Assembly: GCF_002865645.1 (NCBI RefSeq)
Contig: NW_020194619.1
Coordinates: 2,206,442 to 2,270,441 of the forward strand
Length of the DNA stretch: 64,000 nucleotides
Reading direction: 5' to 3'
Source of the DNA: Hyaloscypha bicolor E
Lineage: Eukaryota; Ascomycota; Leotiomycetes; Helotiales; Hyaloscyphaceae
The notes under the pieces were generated by a model. It did not search any database. It was not told where the DNA came from and worked only from the letters and a program-made list of their open reading frames with translations. How positions within the stretch are numbered: the first letter of the stretch is position 1; each line of letters starts with the position of its first letter. Below are positions 11,285 to 23,530 of this stretch, piece by piece. The position numbers were made by a program, and so were the translations under genes.

Positions 11285-12280
11285 ATGGCATCGAAACTCA
11301 CTCCCTATGTCTTCAGGGCGGCCTTCCGGCCCGCACGGATAGCTTCGCGATCGCAATGCCGGGCTTTCAGAGCGAGCCCGAGAGCTGCCAGCGATGCTCT
11401 GCAGGTCGTACGTCGCCCTTCAGCTCGAAGCTTCTCCAGAGCAGCCGTGCAGCCACTGACAGCTTCGATTCTAGCATCGAGATACCCCCCAGAACAACGC
11501 CAGCGTTCCCTTCAAGTTCACAGAGCAGAACAACAAGCTCATCGATGAGATCCTGAAACGCTATCCACCTCAATACAAAAAGGCAGCCGTGATGCCCCTG
11601 CTGGATCTCGGGCAACGACAGCATGGATTCTGCAGCTTGAGCGTGATGAATGAGGTCGCACGGTTGCTGGAGATGCCGCCAATGCGTGTGTATGAGGTTG
11701 CCACCTTCTATACTATGTACAATCGAGATCCTGTTGGGAAGTACCACTTGCAGGCTTGCACAACAGTAAGCATTCTCTGGCATTCGGACTGTTCTCTATC
11801 AGCTGCTGACTCTGGAATTACCAGACCCCATGCCAGCTCGGCGGCTGCGGAAGTGACGCGATTGTGAAGGCTATTTCAGACCATCTCGGCATTAAGGCAG
11901 GACAAACCACCAAGGACGGACTCTTCACTTTCGTCGAGGTCGAATGCCTCGGCGCCTGCGTCAACGCACCCATGGTTCAAATCAATGATGATTACTACGA
12001 AGACCTTACACCCGAAAGCATGGTCACGTTACTGAAGGCCCTGCAAGCGAATGCGGGCGAGGAGGTAGAGCCAGGAACGGGTGCATTGACCGGCGAGGAT
12101 AAGAATTTCAAGAGTGGTGCGGATGTTGGAAAGGATTCTGGGCGGATATATGACAAGGGAGGCGTGAAGATCCCGTCCCCTGGTCCGATGAGTGGAAGGA
12201 AGACATGCGAGAATATTGCTGGGTTAACAAATTTGACGAGTGAGCCCTGGTCAACAGAGGTTTTCCGCAAGGATTTGTAG
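11285..12280 (+). CDS. NADH:ubiquinone oxidoreductase 24 kDa subunit (NDUFV2/NuoE), mitochondrial
   Basis: There are three exons, 11285-11407, 11475-11765 and 11825-12280, giving 289 residues. It is a peripheral-arm subunit of complex I that carries the [2Fe-2S] cluster N1a. The N-terminus is Arg/Ser/Ala-rich without acids, a mitochondrial presequence. The mature part shows [29 protein letters not shown], then cluster ligands in CTTTPC and CLGAC, and [16 protein letters not shown]. The two exon junctions restore VHRDTP and [12 protein letters not shown] exactly. Intron 1 is best read with donor GTACGT at 11408. The C-terminal tail of about 70 residues, ending in TSEPW and FRKDL, extends past the bacterial NuoE core. 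The first ATG in frame is used. Confidence 0.95.
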
Positions 12281-12814
12281 ACAAGGGCAGATAATTGTAC
12301 ATATGTTGTGTTTATGGAAGATCCGATATTTAGGCTTGGAACTGTTGCATTGAAGTGCTAACGAGCCTTGTCCATGAAGCTTCTGGCCTAGCAATTTGGT
12401 CGCCTGACAGGTTCAAACCGGAGCAAGGCCTCCAAGACGCCCCAGAAGTCGATGTTTGATGGTGAGTTGGCTGAGGAAATTTTTGACTCGAGCTGGATTG
12501 TTCTGACTGATACCCTTGCTTTTGCACCTTCGTCCCCGACGGGGAGAGGCTGCTTGGTTTTAGGCGCATTTGTGGCGTAGTTATGAGCAAGGGTATCGGT
12601 TTGCACCTTTGTCAACCAATCAGGGCTCGCTTCACCCATTCGTGCTCTTTCCCCCCAGCCGCAGCCTTGTTACACAATCTCGAAAGCTTGTCAATTATAT
12701 AATCTGGTTCTTTCCCCTCTTCGAGCCGGTTCTTGCATCGCTCGTCCCTATTCCTCTTCACTGGGCTTTGAAGTCTATTTACACAGAATCTAAGATCACA
12801 ATCTTGCAAGCCTC
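12281..12814. other. Intergenic region between complex I subunit and Clr5-domain gene
   Basis: 534 bp. It contains overlapping short frames on both strands but no recognisable coding segment. The downstream half is probably the Clr5-domain gene promoter. Confidence 0.4.
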
Positions 12815-15134
12815 ATGGAGGATCAGACGTCAATCATGGACCTCGATATCCCAGGCCGAGAAGAAGCTATGGATCCCCTTCGAGAGCCTCAGAAGGGAGC
12901 TGTTCTGTCACGCAATGACCAGAAGTGGGAGTCGCTCAAGCAAGAAATATGGACGGTGTATATGATGGAGAAAAACACGCTTCCGCAAACGATGCTCAAG
13001 ATCGAGCAAGCTCACAACTTCAAGGCATCGTAAACCTCACCCCCATATTCTTACACTGGATCCAATATCTAATCCGACTGCTCAGTCCACGAAAATGGAA
13101 GGCTAAGCTCAAGGAATGGAGTTTCGAGAAGCACTTGAGCGAGAACGAAATGAAGATCGTTGTTGCTAAAGTGGACAATCGCAAGAGGGCAGGGAAAGAC
13201 ACTGCGGTCTTTTACAACGGGTTGCAGATGCCAGCTGAGAAGATTGACAACTTCAAAAGGAGGAAGATTATTAGGGAATCTGGGCCTGCCTCCCCTAGTG
13301 CTCGTAAGACACTCCTCCCAGGCCAGTTAAATCAGTGCTAATGTTATCTTACTTAATAGAGACACCAGGACCTGTGACGTACTGTACCCCACACTTCGAT
13401 ATGAATATGGATTCTACGATCGAGTTGGATGAAATTGCAGAGCTGGATGACAATTTCGAAGACTTGGATTTTTCTACTTCTGACTTGTCCACTCGGTTAA
13501 AATCTCCTCATTCAAGCGCTGACCATATCAGTGGCGCAAGTGCCGAAGATACAAAGATGGACTCCCGGCTATTGTCGACGGATGAGGGTGGTAGTCTTGG
13601 ACTGAGCGGTTTTGCATCCAACTCCATCGATGACGGTCGCAGCGAAGTTGCAGAAGGATACATTTGGTCGCAAGGCCTTCCACGAATTGTTACCTCTGCA
13701 GGTGAATTATTTCCCGCTATCGATATCTTCAACTCCGATGGTCTTGAGTCATCGCTGTCATCCATCACAGGGAATCAGAACGCAGCTGCAAACGAACATG
13801 GTCAGGGAGAGGAGCACGATCGGTTATCGAGTAACGCTCCACTATCAGTTCCTGTTGGGCTTCAAGAGAAAGGCGATGTCCAGAACCAGGGACGTTTCGT
13901 GGCATCTGTGATACGGGATGATGACTCTCCGATCATTGGCGATAAGTATCTTGCAGCTAACGAGGCACCCAATATGGACCCAGCAGGAATTACTCTTGAG
14001 GAGGCGAACCTCTCCGCGCTGGGCGAGGCAATTGATGAATGTTTCAAAGATGGATTCGGGCTTGATCTTACTATCTCTCAATTGTTATCCTTGTTCACAT
14101 ATCTTCAGGGATCTCCCTCAGAGCCAGAAGAGCTATCCGAGGGGTCTTTGTCTTACTGGGAAATGAAAAGGATTGCGACACTCGCCAGGAATTGCATCGA
14201 AAAGCAACAGCACTCTGCCGCCGTTCTCCTTTACAAACGTGTGATTATCAACGCTTGGGGGTTTCTCGGAGGTGTCCTTTATCCGGACTTCACGCACCTA
14301 CTGGAAGGAATATTGCCCTTTTCACGTGTTGTGAAGAGGCAATGCTATCTAGAGCATGAGCAGGCAGTCTTGCAATTAGTTGTGGCTGGTTATTTCAAGT
14401 TGCTACTGTCTGCTGAGAACCGATTAGACTCCGCTCCAAGCCGTATTCTATGTGTGGTACAACGACTTCGGCGCATCCACAACGCAGCATCTTCCATTCT
14501 CAGGGAGGATCTTAACCAAAAGTTCCACTCCCTCATCCAAACCATTGAGGACTGGTCTCGTAGTTCTGGTTTTGGTGTGGTTTTCTCGGGGCAAAAGATT
14601 CACGACGTGGGCCAGCTTCGCGACGAGCTCCTATTTCGCGACGAGCTCCTGTTCCACGCGCTGGACCTGGCCAATTGCTATTCTCTAAGAGGAGAGTTTG
14701 AGATAGCGGGAGAACTGTTCCAACTGATGGGTATCCCTTCACGTGGTTTTGTGATGCCAGACTTTAAAACAAATCACCGTCGGACCAGAGCTGAGGAGTG
14801 GTTCGAGGAGCACCAACAACGCTGCCATCGCTGGCAAAGCACCTTATCCAGGCCAAGAGTCCAGCCATGGGATTTGATAACAGAGGCTCCGCTGAACACT
14901 AAATCGGGAGATGCCATGCTGGCGTCAGAGCACCAGGAAGAGTTGGACGTCCAGATCGGACGGTTTTGTCAGCTTTTATTCAAGGATTTCAAGCAAGGAC
15001 GGTTGTTAAAGGCTCGTGAGCGTCTTGCGGAGAACAAAGAAGTGGGAGTTATCAATCTTGACACATCAACAGAGAGTGGTTTTACAACGGGGTCCACTAG
15101 GAGCTACAGATTCAGTTTTCAGCATGTCGGATAG
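12815..15134 (+). CDS. Clr5-domain protein, possible chromatin or regulatory factor
   Basis: There are three exons, 12815-13029, 13086-13303 and 13360-15134, giving 735 residues. Both introns are 56 bp. The N-terminus carries a Clr5 domain split by the first intron: WESLKQEIWTVYMMEKNTLP and FKAS-PRKWKAKLKEWSFEKH fit the pattern of Trp, Leu-rich helix, Phe, then Trp followed by KxL. Clr5 in fission yeast acts in heterochromatic silencing. Most filamentous-fungal members are uncharacterised. The middle (about 160-390) is acidic and low in complexity. From about 390 on there are helical segments that look like TPR-type repeats but are not definable by eye. A short tandem duplication gives RDELLF twice (near 14620-14655). 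Function beyond the domain name is unknown. Confidence 0.75.
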
Positions 15135-15874
15135 CGATGTTCCTGGAATAGATCTTTCGAAGTACATGGCGCATTAGCTGTACATACAACATTACACGGA
15201 TGAACTTCCTAGTCCTGGATTATCCGAAGTTCTTGAGGTAATGGAGGCAAATCTTTAGTGGGTGTGCTCGTCTGTTATAAAGAAAAACCGTCTCTGGGGA
15301 GCCTCAAATTCCCAACAGACGATCAAGCTGAACGAAGACTTGAGGACTCGCGAGCGGAACAGAGGACGAAAGCCAACTCGATCTCTCCTGTGTTTCGTGG
15401 AATTTGAGAATACGAACGGAAAATCTCGCCACAAAATACCAAGCCTGACCCCGCGCCCAACCACGCCGATCCACTATGATCTGCTCCGTTCCAGCGTTTA
15501 GCCAGGAGGCGGGGCCATTGCCAAGTGGTTCTGGACTTCACTTCAATGACTGCAGACTTTTTTGCATTATGTTCTGAGTAGAGAACTACTTTTGCACTCC
15601 CACTGATCTCAATACTCAACGCTGAGGGTTATTTCAACGTCAAGTTGTGGTTGTCTACTTTCGTTGAAGTGTTCCATGTGAGAAAAGTGGGGTGAATGAT
15701 CTTGAGGTGGCGGGTGCTGGAAATCTCTAGCTTTAGCCTAAAGAACCAGATCAACAACCTACCCCGCGAAGGTACCAACACTATATTCATCACGCGTTCG
15801 CGGCTACAGCATGTTTGACAACATATAAGTCGTCAAAATGTGCCCTGAAATCGGGATGTAATGATGGTAGACTC
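15135..15874 (+). promoter_or_regulatory. Promoter region of the GH67 gene with candidate XlnR and CreA sites
   Basis: On the minus strand 15732-15738 reads GGCTAAA, the xylanase activator XlnR/Xyr1 core, about 137 bp upstream of the ATG. Two SYGGRG-type CreA words occur: GTGGGG at 15687-15692 (plus) and GCGGGG at 15762-15767 (minus). Such short words arise by chance, but their grouping upstream of a xylan-debranching enzyme is what induction by xylose with glucose repression would predict. Confidence 0.5.
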
Positions 15875-18391
15875 ATGATGTTTCGCGCTCTCCTTGTGGT
15901 TGTTGCCTCTCTCAACATAGTTACTGCAGAGAATGGTCTTAATGCTTGGTTACGCTATGCTCCCCTCCAAAATGTCAACAGTCATCACTTAACACTTCCT
16001 TCCACTATTATTGCTCTCAATACTTCCAAAGCTAGTTCCGTTTACACTGCCGGCTTGGAACTGCAAAAAGGACTTCAGGGAATTTTCAGCCAGGTGGTCA
16101 AGATCAGTAACTACACACACAAAACATCTTCAGCTTTGATTGTTGGCACTGTCGATGATTATTCCAAAATCTACGGAGACGGCGATGATGCTCCTGATCT
16201 GGATGAGGACGGGTTCTGGCTCAACACCAAGGGCGACACCATCAAGATTCTGGGTCAAAATGAGAGAGGAGCACTGTATGGCGCATTCGAGTACCTCTCC
16301 ATGCTTGCTCAAGGAGATTTCTCTGGCATCTCCTCCGTCAACAACCCGAACCAACCAATTCGATGGGTCAATCAGTGGGACAACATGGACGGTAGCATTG
16401 AACGTGGCTACGGTGGTCCCTCTCTCTTCTTCAAGAATGGAGGCATCGTCGACGACCTGACCCGAGTCTCCGAATATGGACGCCTGTTGGCATCCATCCG
16501 TGTAAACGGGATTATTATCAATAACGTCAACGCAAACGCCACTCTTCTGAGTCCCCAAAACATCCAAGGACTGGGAAGAATTGCAGATGTTTTCCGGCCG
16601 TACGGTATTCAAGTCGGAATCTCGCTCAACTTTGCATCTCCCACTGCCGTCGGAGGTCTCACGACATTCGACCCCCTCGATTCGGGTGTTATTTCCTTCT
16701 GGACCAATATCACCGATCAGATTTACAAACGGATCCCCGACTTTGCAGGATATCTGGTCAAAGCCAATTCTGAAGGTCAGCCGGGTCCCTTGACATACAA
16801 TCGGACTCTTGCAGAAGGAGCCAACATGTTTGCCAAAATACTTGACCCATACAGCGGAGTGGTCATGTTCAGAGCGTTCGTGTACAATCAGCTCAATGAA
16901 TCGGACTGGAAAGCTGATCGCGCCAACGCCGCTGTGCAATTCTTTGAGCCGCTGGATGGAAAGTTCGCAGACAATGTAGTTGTCCAAATAAAATACGGTC
17001 CCATCGATTTCCAAGTTCGGGAACCTGTCTCTCCATTGTTTGCCAACCTGCGAAATACCAGCACTGCTGTCGAGCTTCAAGTTGCTCAAGAGTACCTTGG
17101 CCAGCAATGTCATCTCGTCTATCTAGCCCCGCTCTGGAAGACGATCCTTGATTTTGATCTCCGCGTCGACAGGAAGGCCTCGAAGGTCAGCGATATCATC
17201 TCCAGAGAGCGCTTCAACCGGCCTCTTGGAGGATCAGCGGCTGTCGTGAATGCAGGGACAAACACAACTTGGCTCGGAAGCCACATGGCGATGTCGAATC
17301 TGTATGCCTACGGACGCCTAGCCTGGGATCCCTCAGACGAGCCTGAAGACATTTTGCAAGACTGGATCCGGCTCACCTTCGGCCTTGACCCAAAAGTCAG
17401 GGACACCATAACCAAAATGTCCATGCAGTCATGGCCAGCCTACGAGCAATATAGCGGCAATCTTGGCCTCCAGACCTTGACAGATATTACGGGGAATCAT
17501 TTCGGTCCCAAGCCTCAATCGCAAGACGACAACGGTTGGGGTCAATGGACTCGCGCTGATCACACGACGATCGGCATGGACCGCACAGTAGCGAATGGGA
17601 CTGGCTTCTCCGGCACCTATCCTCCTGAAATCGCCAACATGTACGAAAACATCGCTACCACTCCCGACAATCTCCTCTTGTGGTTCCACCACGTTAATTA
17701 CACCCACGTCCTCCACTCCGGTAAAACAGTCATCCAATATTTCTACGACGCGCATTACAGCGGTGCAGAGATAGAGCAGACCTTCGTTAAGATGTGGGAA
17801 TCGCTGAAAGGCAAGATCGACGACGAGAGATACGAGCATGTCCTTTATCGGCAGACTTTCCAAGCAGGACATTCCATCACTTGGAGAGACGCCATCAACA
17901 ATTTCTACTGGAATCTTTCTGGGATACCTGATGAGGCGAAAAGGGTTGGACATCATCCGTGGAGGGTTGAGGTTGAGAGTATGGTGTTGGATGGGTACAC
18001 GGTTGTTCCTGTAACGCCGTTCGAAACGGCTTCGAATTACACGGCGGTTATTACGAGCTCGAATACTACTGCTGGGATTGCGACTATGAAGCTTGAGTTT
18101 GCTTCGGGCACGTATGATTTGGCGGTCAATTACTTCGATGTCATTGGTGGCAGGGCGCATTGGCAGGTATACTTAAATGACAAGTCGGTTGGAGAATGGA
18201 TTGGGAATCACGAGGATACACTTGGGCATGCGGTATCTGTCAATTTGGATGGGCATACTGCGAGCCGGATTACCTTCAAGGGAATCAAGATCGCGAAGGG
18301 TGATATGCTGAAGATTGTGGGAACACCGAATGGGACGGAGAGAGCGCCACTGGATTATGTGGCTGTGCTTCCAGCTGGTGTCATTGATTAA
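15875..18391 (+). CDS. Secreted GH67 alpha-glucuronidase
   Basis: This is a single exon of 838 residues, close to the usual fungal GH67 length of about 840. The enzyme removes 4-O-methyl-glucuronic acid from xylo-oligosaccharides and so completes xylan breakdown. The reading frame is open upstream, but the first ATG is at 15875 (a second ATG is adjacent). It starts a signal peptide of about 18 residues rich in Val and Leu. Family signatures are NGLNAWLRYAPL at the mature N-terminus, ILGQNERGALYGAFEYL, VKANSEGQPGP, and KYGPIDFQVREPVSPL, which holds the Asp and Glu expected as catalytic bases. Many NxT/NxS sites suggest glycosylation. There are no introns. Candidate XlnR and CreA words lie upstream. 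Confidence 0.95.
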   Translation: MMFRALLVVVASLNIVTAENGLNAWLRYAPLQNVNSHHLTLPSTIIALNTSKASSVYTAGLELQKGLQGIFSQVVKISNYTHKTSSALIVGTVDDYSKIYGDGDDAPDLDEDGFWLNTKGDTIKILGQNERGALYGAFEYLSMLAQGDFSGISSVNNPNQPIRWVNQWDNMDGSIERGYGGPSLFFKNGGIVDDLTRVSEYGRLLASIRVNGIIINNVNANATLLSPQNIQGLGRIADVFRPYGIQVGISLNFASPTAVGGLTTFDPLDSGVISFWTNITDQIYKRIPDFAGYLVKANSEGQPGPLTYNRTLAEGANMFAKILDPYSGVVMFRAFVYNQLNESDWKADRANAAVQFFEPLDGKFADNVVVQIKYGPIDFQVREPVSPLFANLRNTSTAVELQVAQEYLGQQCHLVYLAPLWKTILDFDLRVDRKASKVSDIISRERFNRPLGGSAAVVNAGTNTTWLGSHMAMSNLYAYGRLAWDPSDEPEDILQDWIRLTFGLDPKVRDTITKMSMQSWPAYEQYSGNLGLQTLTDITGNHFGPKPQSQDDNGWGQWTRADHTTIGMDRTVANGTGFSGTYPPEIANMYENIATTPDNLLLWFHHVNYTHVLHSGKTVIQYFYDAHYSGAEIEQTFVKMWESLKGKIDDERYEHVLYRQTFQAGHSITWRDAINNFYWNLSGIPDEAKRVGHHPWRVEVESMVLDGYTVVPVTPFETASNYTAVITSSNTTAGIATMKLEFASGTYDLAVNYFDVIGGRAHWQVYLNDKSVGEWIGNHEDTLGHAVSVNLDGHTASRITFKGIKIAKGDMLKIVGTPNGTERAPLDYVAVLPAGVID

Positions 18392-19682
18392 AAGTTCCGT
18401 CGGGAGTGAGAAAGCGCGAGAAAAGTATTTTTCGAGATTAAAATAGATTCGCGAATATAGGTGATAAATATTGGAAGCTGGAAGTGGCCGGGTGACTGTG
18501 TGGCGCAGGTTGTGGCTTGCCTTCACTCAACTGCCGACCCCCACTAAAGCTGGGGAAATTGTAGACATAATTTAAGAGAGAACGATGTTATATTGCACAG
18601 GAAAACATGAACTGTAATTGCTCTTCTCTAATCAATCACATATTGGGGCAGGTAATCTTTTGGCTGATCCAGGGCTCCTCCCCCTGGCATCCTTCAGAAG
18701 ACACTCGTCCCTGCCAAGGCGGCCGCATCTCGGGTAAAAAAGGGGTAGTCGCAACGACGACTGGAGGTAATGCACAATGAGGAACCCTCTAAAAAGAGAA
18801 ACCTGCCACTGGAAAGTTGTGACAAAGTTATAAACCGTATGATTGCTATGTTTTTATGCACTGCGAAGCTCTTCAGCTCCAAGATCAATTGTAGCCAAGG
18901 CACTGGACAGAGATAGAAAAAGACTTTAGCCTTCAATACAGCACAGAATCATTCGACTCCTGCTTCCAAGACTGCAGAATTCACAAAGGCATACCTCCAC
19001 AAAACAGGTGTTGTTGTCAATTCTCAAGTGTTGTTAAGCTGCTAATAAGAAACGGACGAAAAGCTGTCCTCGCCCTGACCTTTCGGACGAAACACATATA
19101 AACAAAGGACGACAGTATTGCCAGACGCTCAAACAGACTTGTGAAATCGACTCTCGTCTTAAAGTAGTTTGCAGTAAAGACTTTCGATAAATCTCGAGTC
19201 CCAGCTCATAGCTATCGTCCAAACAACCAGATAGAAGGCTTCTGCTGTTCAGGCTCGCAGCACTCTTCGAGACGTTGCTTGATCTTCTTCTCCTCCTTAG
19301 CCTTCTCGTCCCATAGATATGCTCACTAAAATAATATCATATATCCCCCTATACCCAATTGCTCTCATCCCTCCTAATGCGTCATGTAGACTCCCTTTCG
19401 TCCCTCCTCAAAACTCCTTTTCGAACCCACCTCGCACAGCCGCAGTCCGCAGCTGCGGCCAGTGCACCCATTCCCCAAGCCGCACCCATTCTGAAAACCG
19501 CCCCAACTCTACCCCTAGTCTTTGATGCTAACCCAAACGGGAGCGGTCAACTTGAGATGAGTCGCGTCACATGTCTACAACCCACAAAATAATTTATCCC
19601 AACCCTTTCAGTCTGATCTTCCTTCCTCTTTAACCACTATCATCCAATCCACCACCACCACCACCACCACCACGGAGAAGAG
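18392..19682. other. Intergenic region downstream of the GH67 gene
   Basis: About 1.3 kb. Short frames such as 18694-18936 minus and 19319-19592 plus have no domain or splice context. The last 300 bp are pyrimidine-rich and probably form the leader of the next gene. Confidence 0.4.
19649..19673 (+). repeat. (CCA)n trinucleotide repeat
   Basis: About eight tandem CCA units lie just upstream of the proposed first ATG (19683) of the next gene, in its presumed leader. Confidence 0.8.
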
Positions 19683-22600
19683 ATGACTGTAAGTATCCAC
19701 TGCATTGCAGTGTCTTCCTACTCATCTGAACGTCTTCTTTCATCATGAGCAAGCTCTTGCAGGCTCTGGAGGGGTCATTGATACCCTGGTATTGGCGACT
19801 CCTCAGGAGGAAGGAGACGCACCATCCTTCCCACAGCCCCTGCACTCTTGCACCACCCTCTTGCACCTTTACACCTAACACTTGAGCACTGGCATCTTGT
19901 TTTCAAGCTCTTCCAAGGCTTGCAGCCAGGGTCTGTTGCCTCTTGTGGTGGTGTTTACATCCCTGGCAAGGAGGCAGCTAGCCCTGGCACATCCACTTGG
20001 ACACCTCCACCACCCTTCCACACCTTCCCTCTTATCAATAAAGCATTGGGATCTTGATTTCAAGCTCTTTCTTGCCTTGGAATCAAATCGTACCACTGCA
20101 AACACGTCCTTTGTGGACGTGTTCTGCAAGTACTAATGTCGCAATGTCATCACAGATCTTTCTGTGCTGCACTTGCACACTGTTGTCAAAGAGAAGACAC
20201 TTGCCATTCAGTCTCCTTCAGCAGAAAGACAGCAGACACATATCATCCATCCTTCTTACCCCTTTCCCCTTCCTGTCTCCCCTTTCGTCGCGCCACACCA
20301 CTATCCTTTCGTCTGATCAGAAACACTGGCTAACTAAACATCTCAACAGAAGAAAATCGTACACGATTCCTCTGCGGAGGAAGAGGTGGGGGGAGTAATG
20401 ACCCCTCCCTCTGAGATGGAGGAAGAGCTGGGTCCGGCTCGTGAGTATTCCCCCCTTTCCTTCACTCTATATTATTGTCCTTCTCATCCTGGGATTCACA
20501 ACCTCTTGTTTATCTTCAGCCTTCACTTCGCTTCGCGGAAAGGAAGGAAGATGTTCCTAGTGTCTGGAGCTAGGACAAGGCTCTGGCTCAGGTCACGGGG
20601 TTCACATTCTCGTCCGATATTGATATCCTCGGAAAATTTTCTGACCTTGTTTCCTCCCAAAGCTCTCAACATCACAAAGGGAGGAAGTAGGTACTACAAT
20701 TCATCCACTGTTGGCGCGAGATCATTTTCGTCCAATTGCACACTAGCACCAGACGAATCTCCTCCTTTCAGCGGATCTCCCAGTGGGATATACGCGATGA
20801 AAGCTGCCTCGATCTGTCTGTCTGACACGGTCGTGGGTTCGCCCCTCCTTCACTGGCACAACACCACCACATCACATGCTTGGGCATCGGAGAATCATAT
20901 CACACACTCTCTGCGGTATCTGGGGCCCGGTCTCCATGCCATGGGTCTATTGCTTGTCTAGTGGTTGTCTCCTCGACGCGATCCTCCCCTTCTACACGTC
21001 CTTCCCTGTTCCACATCTTCCCCTCTTCCTCTCATACCATCTTCCCTCCTCGGTCATCAGACCGTTTATCACAACTTCGCAATTCTCATTTGCTTGAGCT
21101 CAGCCAATACAACAGCTCTCAAGCGGTGAGGTCTTCTCTTTCTTTTTCTCTAGTCCCTATCATCTCCACCACCTGCACTTCTTCTCATTTCGTCAACACC
21201 AACTCTTTCCTCTCGTCAGCCATCAGTGTCCTCGCCCAACCACGTACATCTGGAACAATGCAGCTAACAGTTCATCTCAGAGCAGGGACAATCCGTGAGC
21301 GACAAGTCAAAGGAGAGGTCGAAAAGCACCACTTACGCACAAGCTGTCGAGAAGTTTAATAGCGACACTCAAGCACAAATCCTCGAGACGATATCGCGGA
21401 TCAATTCTTCTCTCGATACAATGGCGTCGACTGGTAATTCCAAGGACGTGCAAAAGGAGTTGATGAAGAACGTTGAAGTCCCAACCATCCCTTACCACCT
21501 CTTCGACATCCTCGTCCAAAAATGCGAGAAGGAAGGATACCACCTCGAGCCGGCCTTCGTCCACAACCACCTACGCAAAACCGGCGACTACAACCTTTGG
21601 TATGCCTTCAAGGCAATCGCCGAGGAAATGGAGAAGCGTACCAAGGCTCTTGAGGAATCTGGTCGCATTACGGTGGCGCATGAGTCCACTTTCCTCAGCT
21701 CATGGGGAGCCGGCCCGTCTCAGTATTACAACACCCTCCTCACGTACCTTGAGGACGAGGACAAGCAGCTGAAAGAGGTGGGCACCCTGGGATGGAAATC
21801 AGCCGTTGGTCTCCTGTTGAAGTCCGCCAGTAAATCTACGTACAAGAACCCTGAGTACTGTAGGGCCGGCCTCTATGAATACCACGTCCAATTGAACGCC
21901 TCTCGCAACCGACGCGCGATGTACTACAACCAATGTCGACAGCAAAATATTTCCGAAGGAGAACTGGAGGCTTGTCTCAAGGAATGGGATGAACAAGAGA
22001 ACAACCTCTTGCACATTGTCCCCGCTAACGAAACCCACGCCCAGCGCGATGCCCGCCTCACTAGACTCAACAGAGCACGTACACGCATCCTGGACCCCGT
22101 TACCGCTGAGGAGAACCAGCAGATTGCGGACATGCTTGTTTGGTACCAAAGTCCTTGCGCGCAGAACTCGGCTATGAATCCCGAGGATCCCTTCCTGACT
22201 CTGATCTCTGAGGTTATAAAGGAATGTGATGATGAGAATACCAAGACTGATACCAAGGTAAGTCCCACCTTCTCGCAGCATCCGTCCCACTTAAACAATG
22301 TCCAACAATTCTTGGGACGTTCTACTCTCAATGCCCAATGGCTCTTGGAACATTCTGCTCCTGGAAACCCCTCAAAGAAGTATGCTGACTCCGATTTCTT
22401 GGGATAGGCTACTGCCACCAACGAGCAAGCCCAAGCAGGCCCAGCCGTCGAAGTATTGGTCCACGACTCATCCCTTGGCTCGAAGGGCTCAATGCCGTAC
22501 CGATTCATCAAGGAGGCCAACCAAGCACTTAGCGACAAGAACTATCCCGAAGAGCAAACCTCCGATGTTCGTCACCTTAAGAGCACTCTCGCCAAGGGCA

Positions 22601-23530
22601 TCAAGGAGAATGAGGAGATTTATCAGGGCACTATTGCTCCCGGTCTTCGCAAGAAGATGGAGAGTGCGAATGAACAACGCCCAGCCACCGAGGACAGCGA
22701 TGACGATTCCGATGACCAAGACAACCCCAACACAATGGAATTCTCCTTCGGCAGCCTGACCGTTGATGAGGACACGATCAAGAAGGCTCTCCAATGGTAC
22801 AAGTATGACAGGGTCCAGTACAATGGCCTGTTCAAGGGTCACAAGGCCACGAACTGTCCCCAGGGCTGTGACACGACGACGCATGAGTGGATGACTGAGG
22901 CAATGACCGGCATTGCGGAGAAGTATATCAAACTCCGGGAGACACAGCAACTGAAGGACATCGCCCTGAACGCCCTGGCTCGTGGCAGTGGACACACAGT
23001 TGATGTACTCTCCGAGGCCGAAGGTGGTGTTTTGGATGCGGACACGTAAGTTCCTCCGTCACGTTGCTCCGATTAACTTCTAACCGATCACCAGTATTCA
23101 ACTTCACAACGTCTTGCTTGAGATCAAGCTTCGAGTTGCGGGTCCGGGTAATAAGAATGACGACGATTTTGCGGAACACCAGGCAGCACTCCGCGATTTG
23201 ACGACTATGGAGCACGATTGGACACCCGTTGCGGTCACGATCTGTGGCGGAAGTGCGGCCCTTGCAAAGGCATTCCTCGATGAGGCGGAGGGACACATCC
23301 GATCCTATCTTAAGAAGAAGGGTATGCCGCAGACTCAAATGAAGGTGGACATTGAAGGTTACCGTTTCGCAGTTCGCTGCTTGGATGGTTTGGGCTCGGA
23401 GAACTCCAATGTAGCTAGCACTGGTTCGGGCAATGAGGACAAGGCTGGTGACGTTGGTGGTTCAGCTTCGGCTGAAGGTGACAAGAAGAAGAAGAAGAAG
23501 CGTGGTGGTAAGAAGGCCAAGAAGAACTGA
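19683..23530 (+). CDS. Conserved-looking hypothetical protein with lysine-rich C-terminal tail
   Basis: I do not recognise the family. The solid part is exons 21281-22257, 22408-23045 and 23095-23530, whose introns (150 and 49 bp) keep frame. The frame is open to an acceptor at 21280 with no ATG, so upstream exons are needed. The best model adds 20350-20440 (after an AACAG acceptor) and a six-base exon ATG ACT at 19683-19688 before GTAAGT, giving 715 residues. An ATG at 20398 is an alternative start. This implies introns of 661 and 840 bp, long for such fungi. The protein is hydrophilic and largely helical. It has an acidic stretch (EDSDDDSDDQDN), a segment with spaced Cys/His (NCPQGCDTTTHEW), and ends in a polylysine/glycine tail (KKKKKKRGGKKAKK) that could bind nucleic acid or act as a localisation signal. 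Confidence 0.6.

Noticed and set aside
16130..17113. A 327-codon open frame antisense to the GH67 gene
   Set aside because: It lies wholly inside a well-supported GH67 coding frame and has no domain. Codon bias of the real gene explains the open antisense frame.
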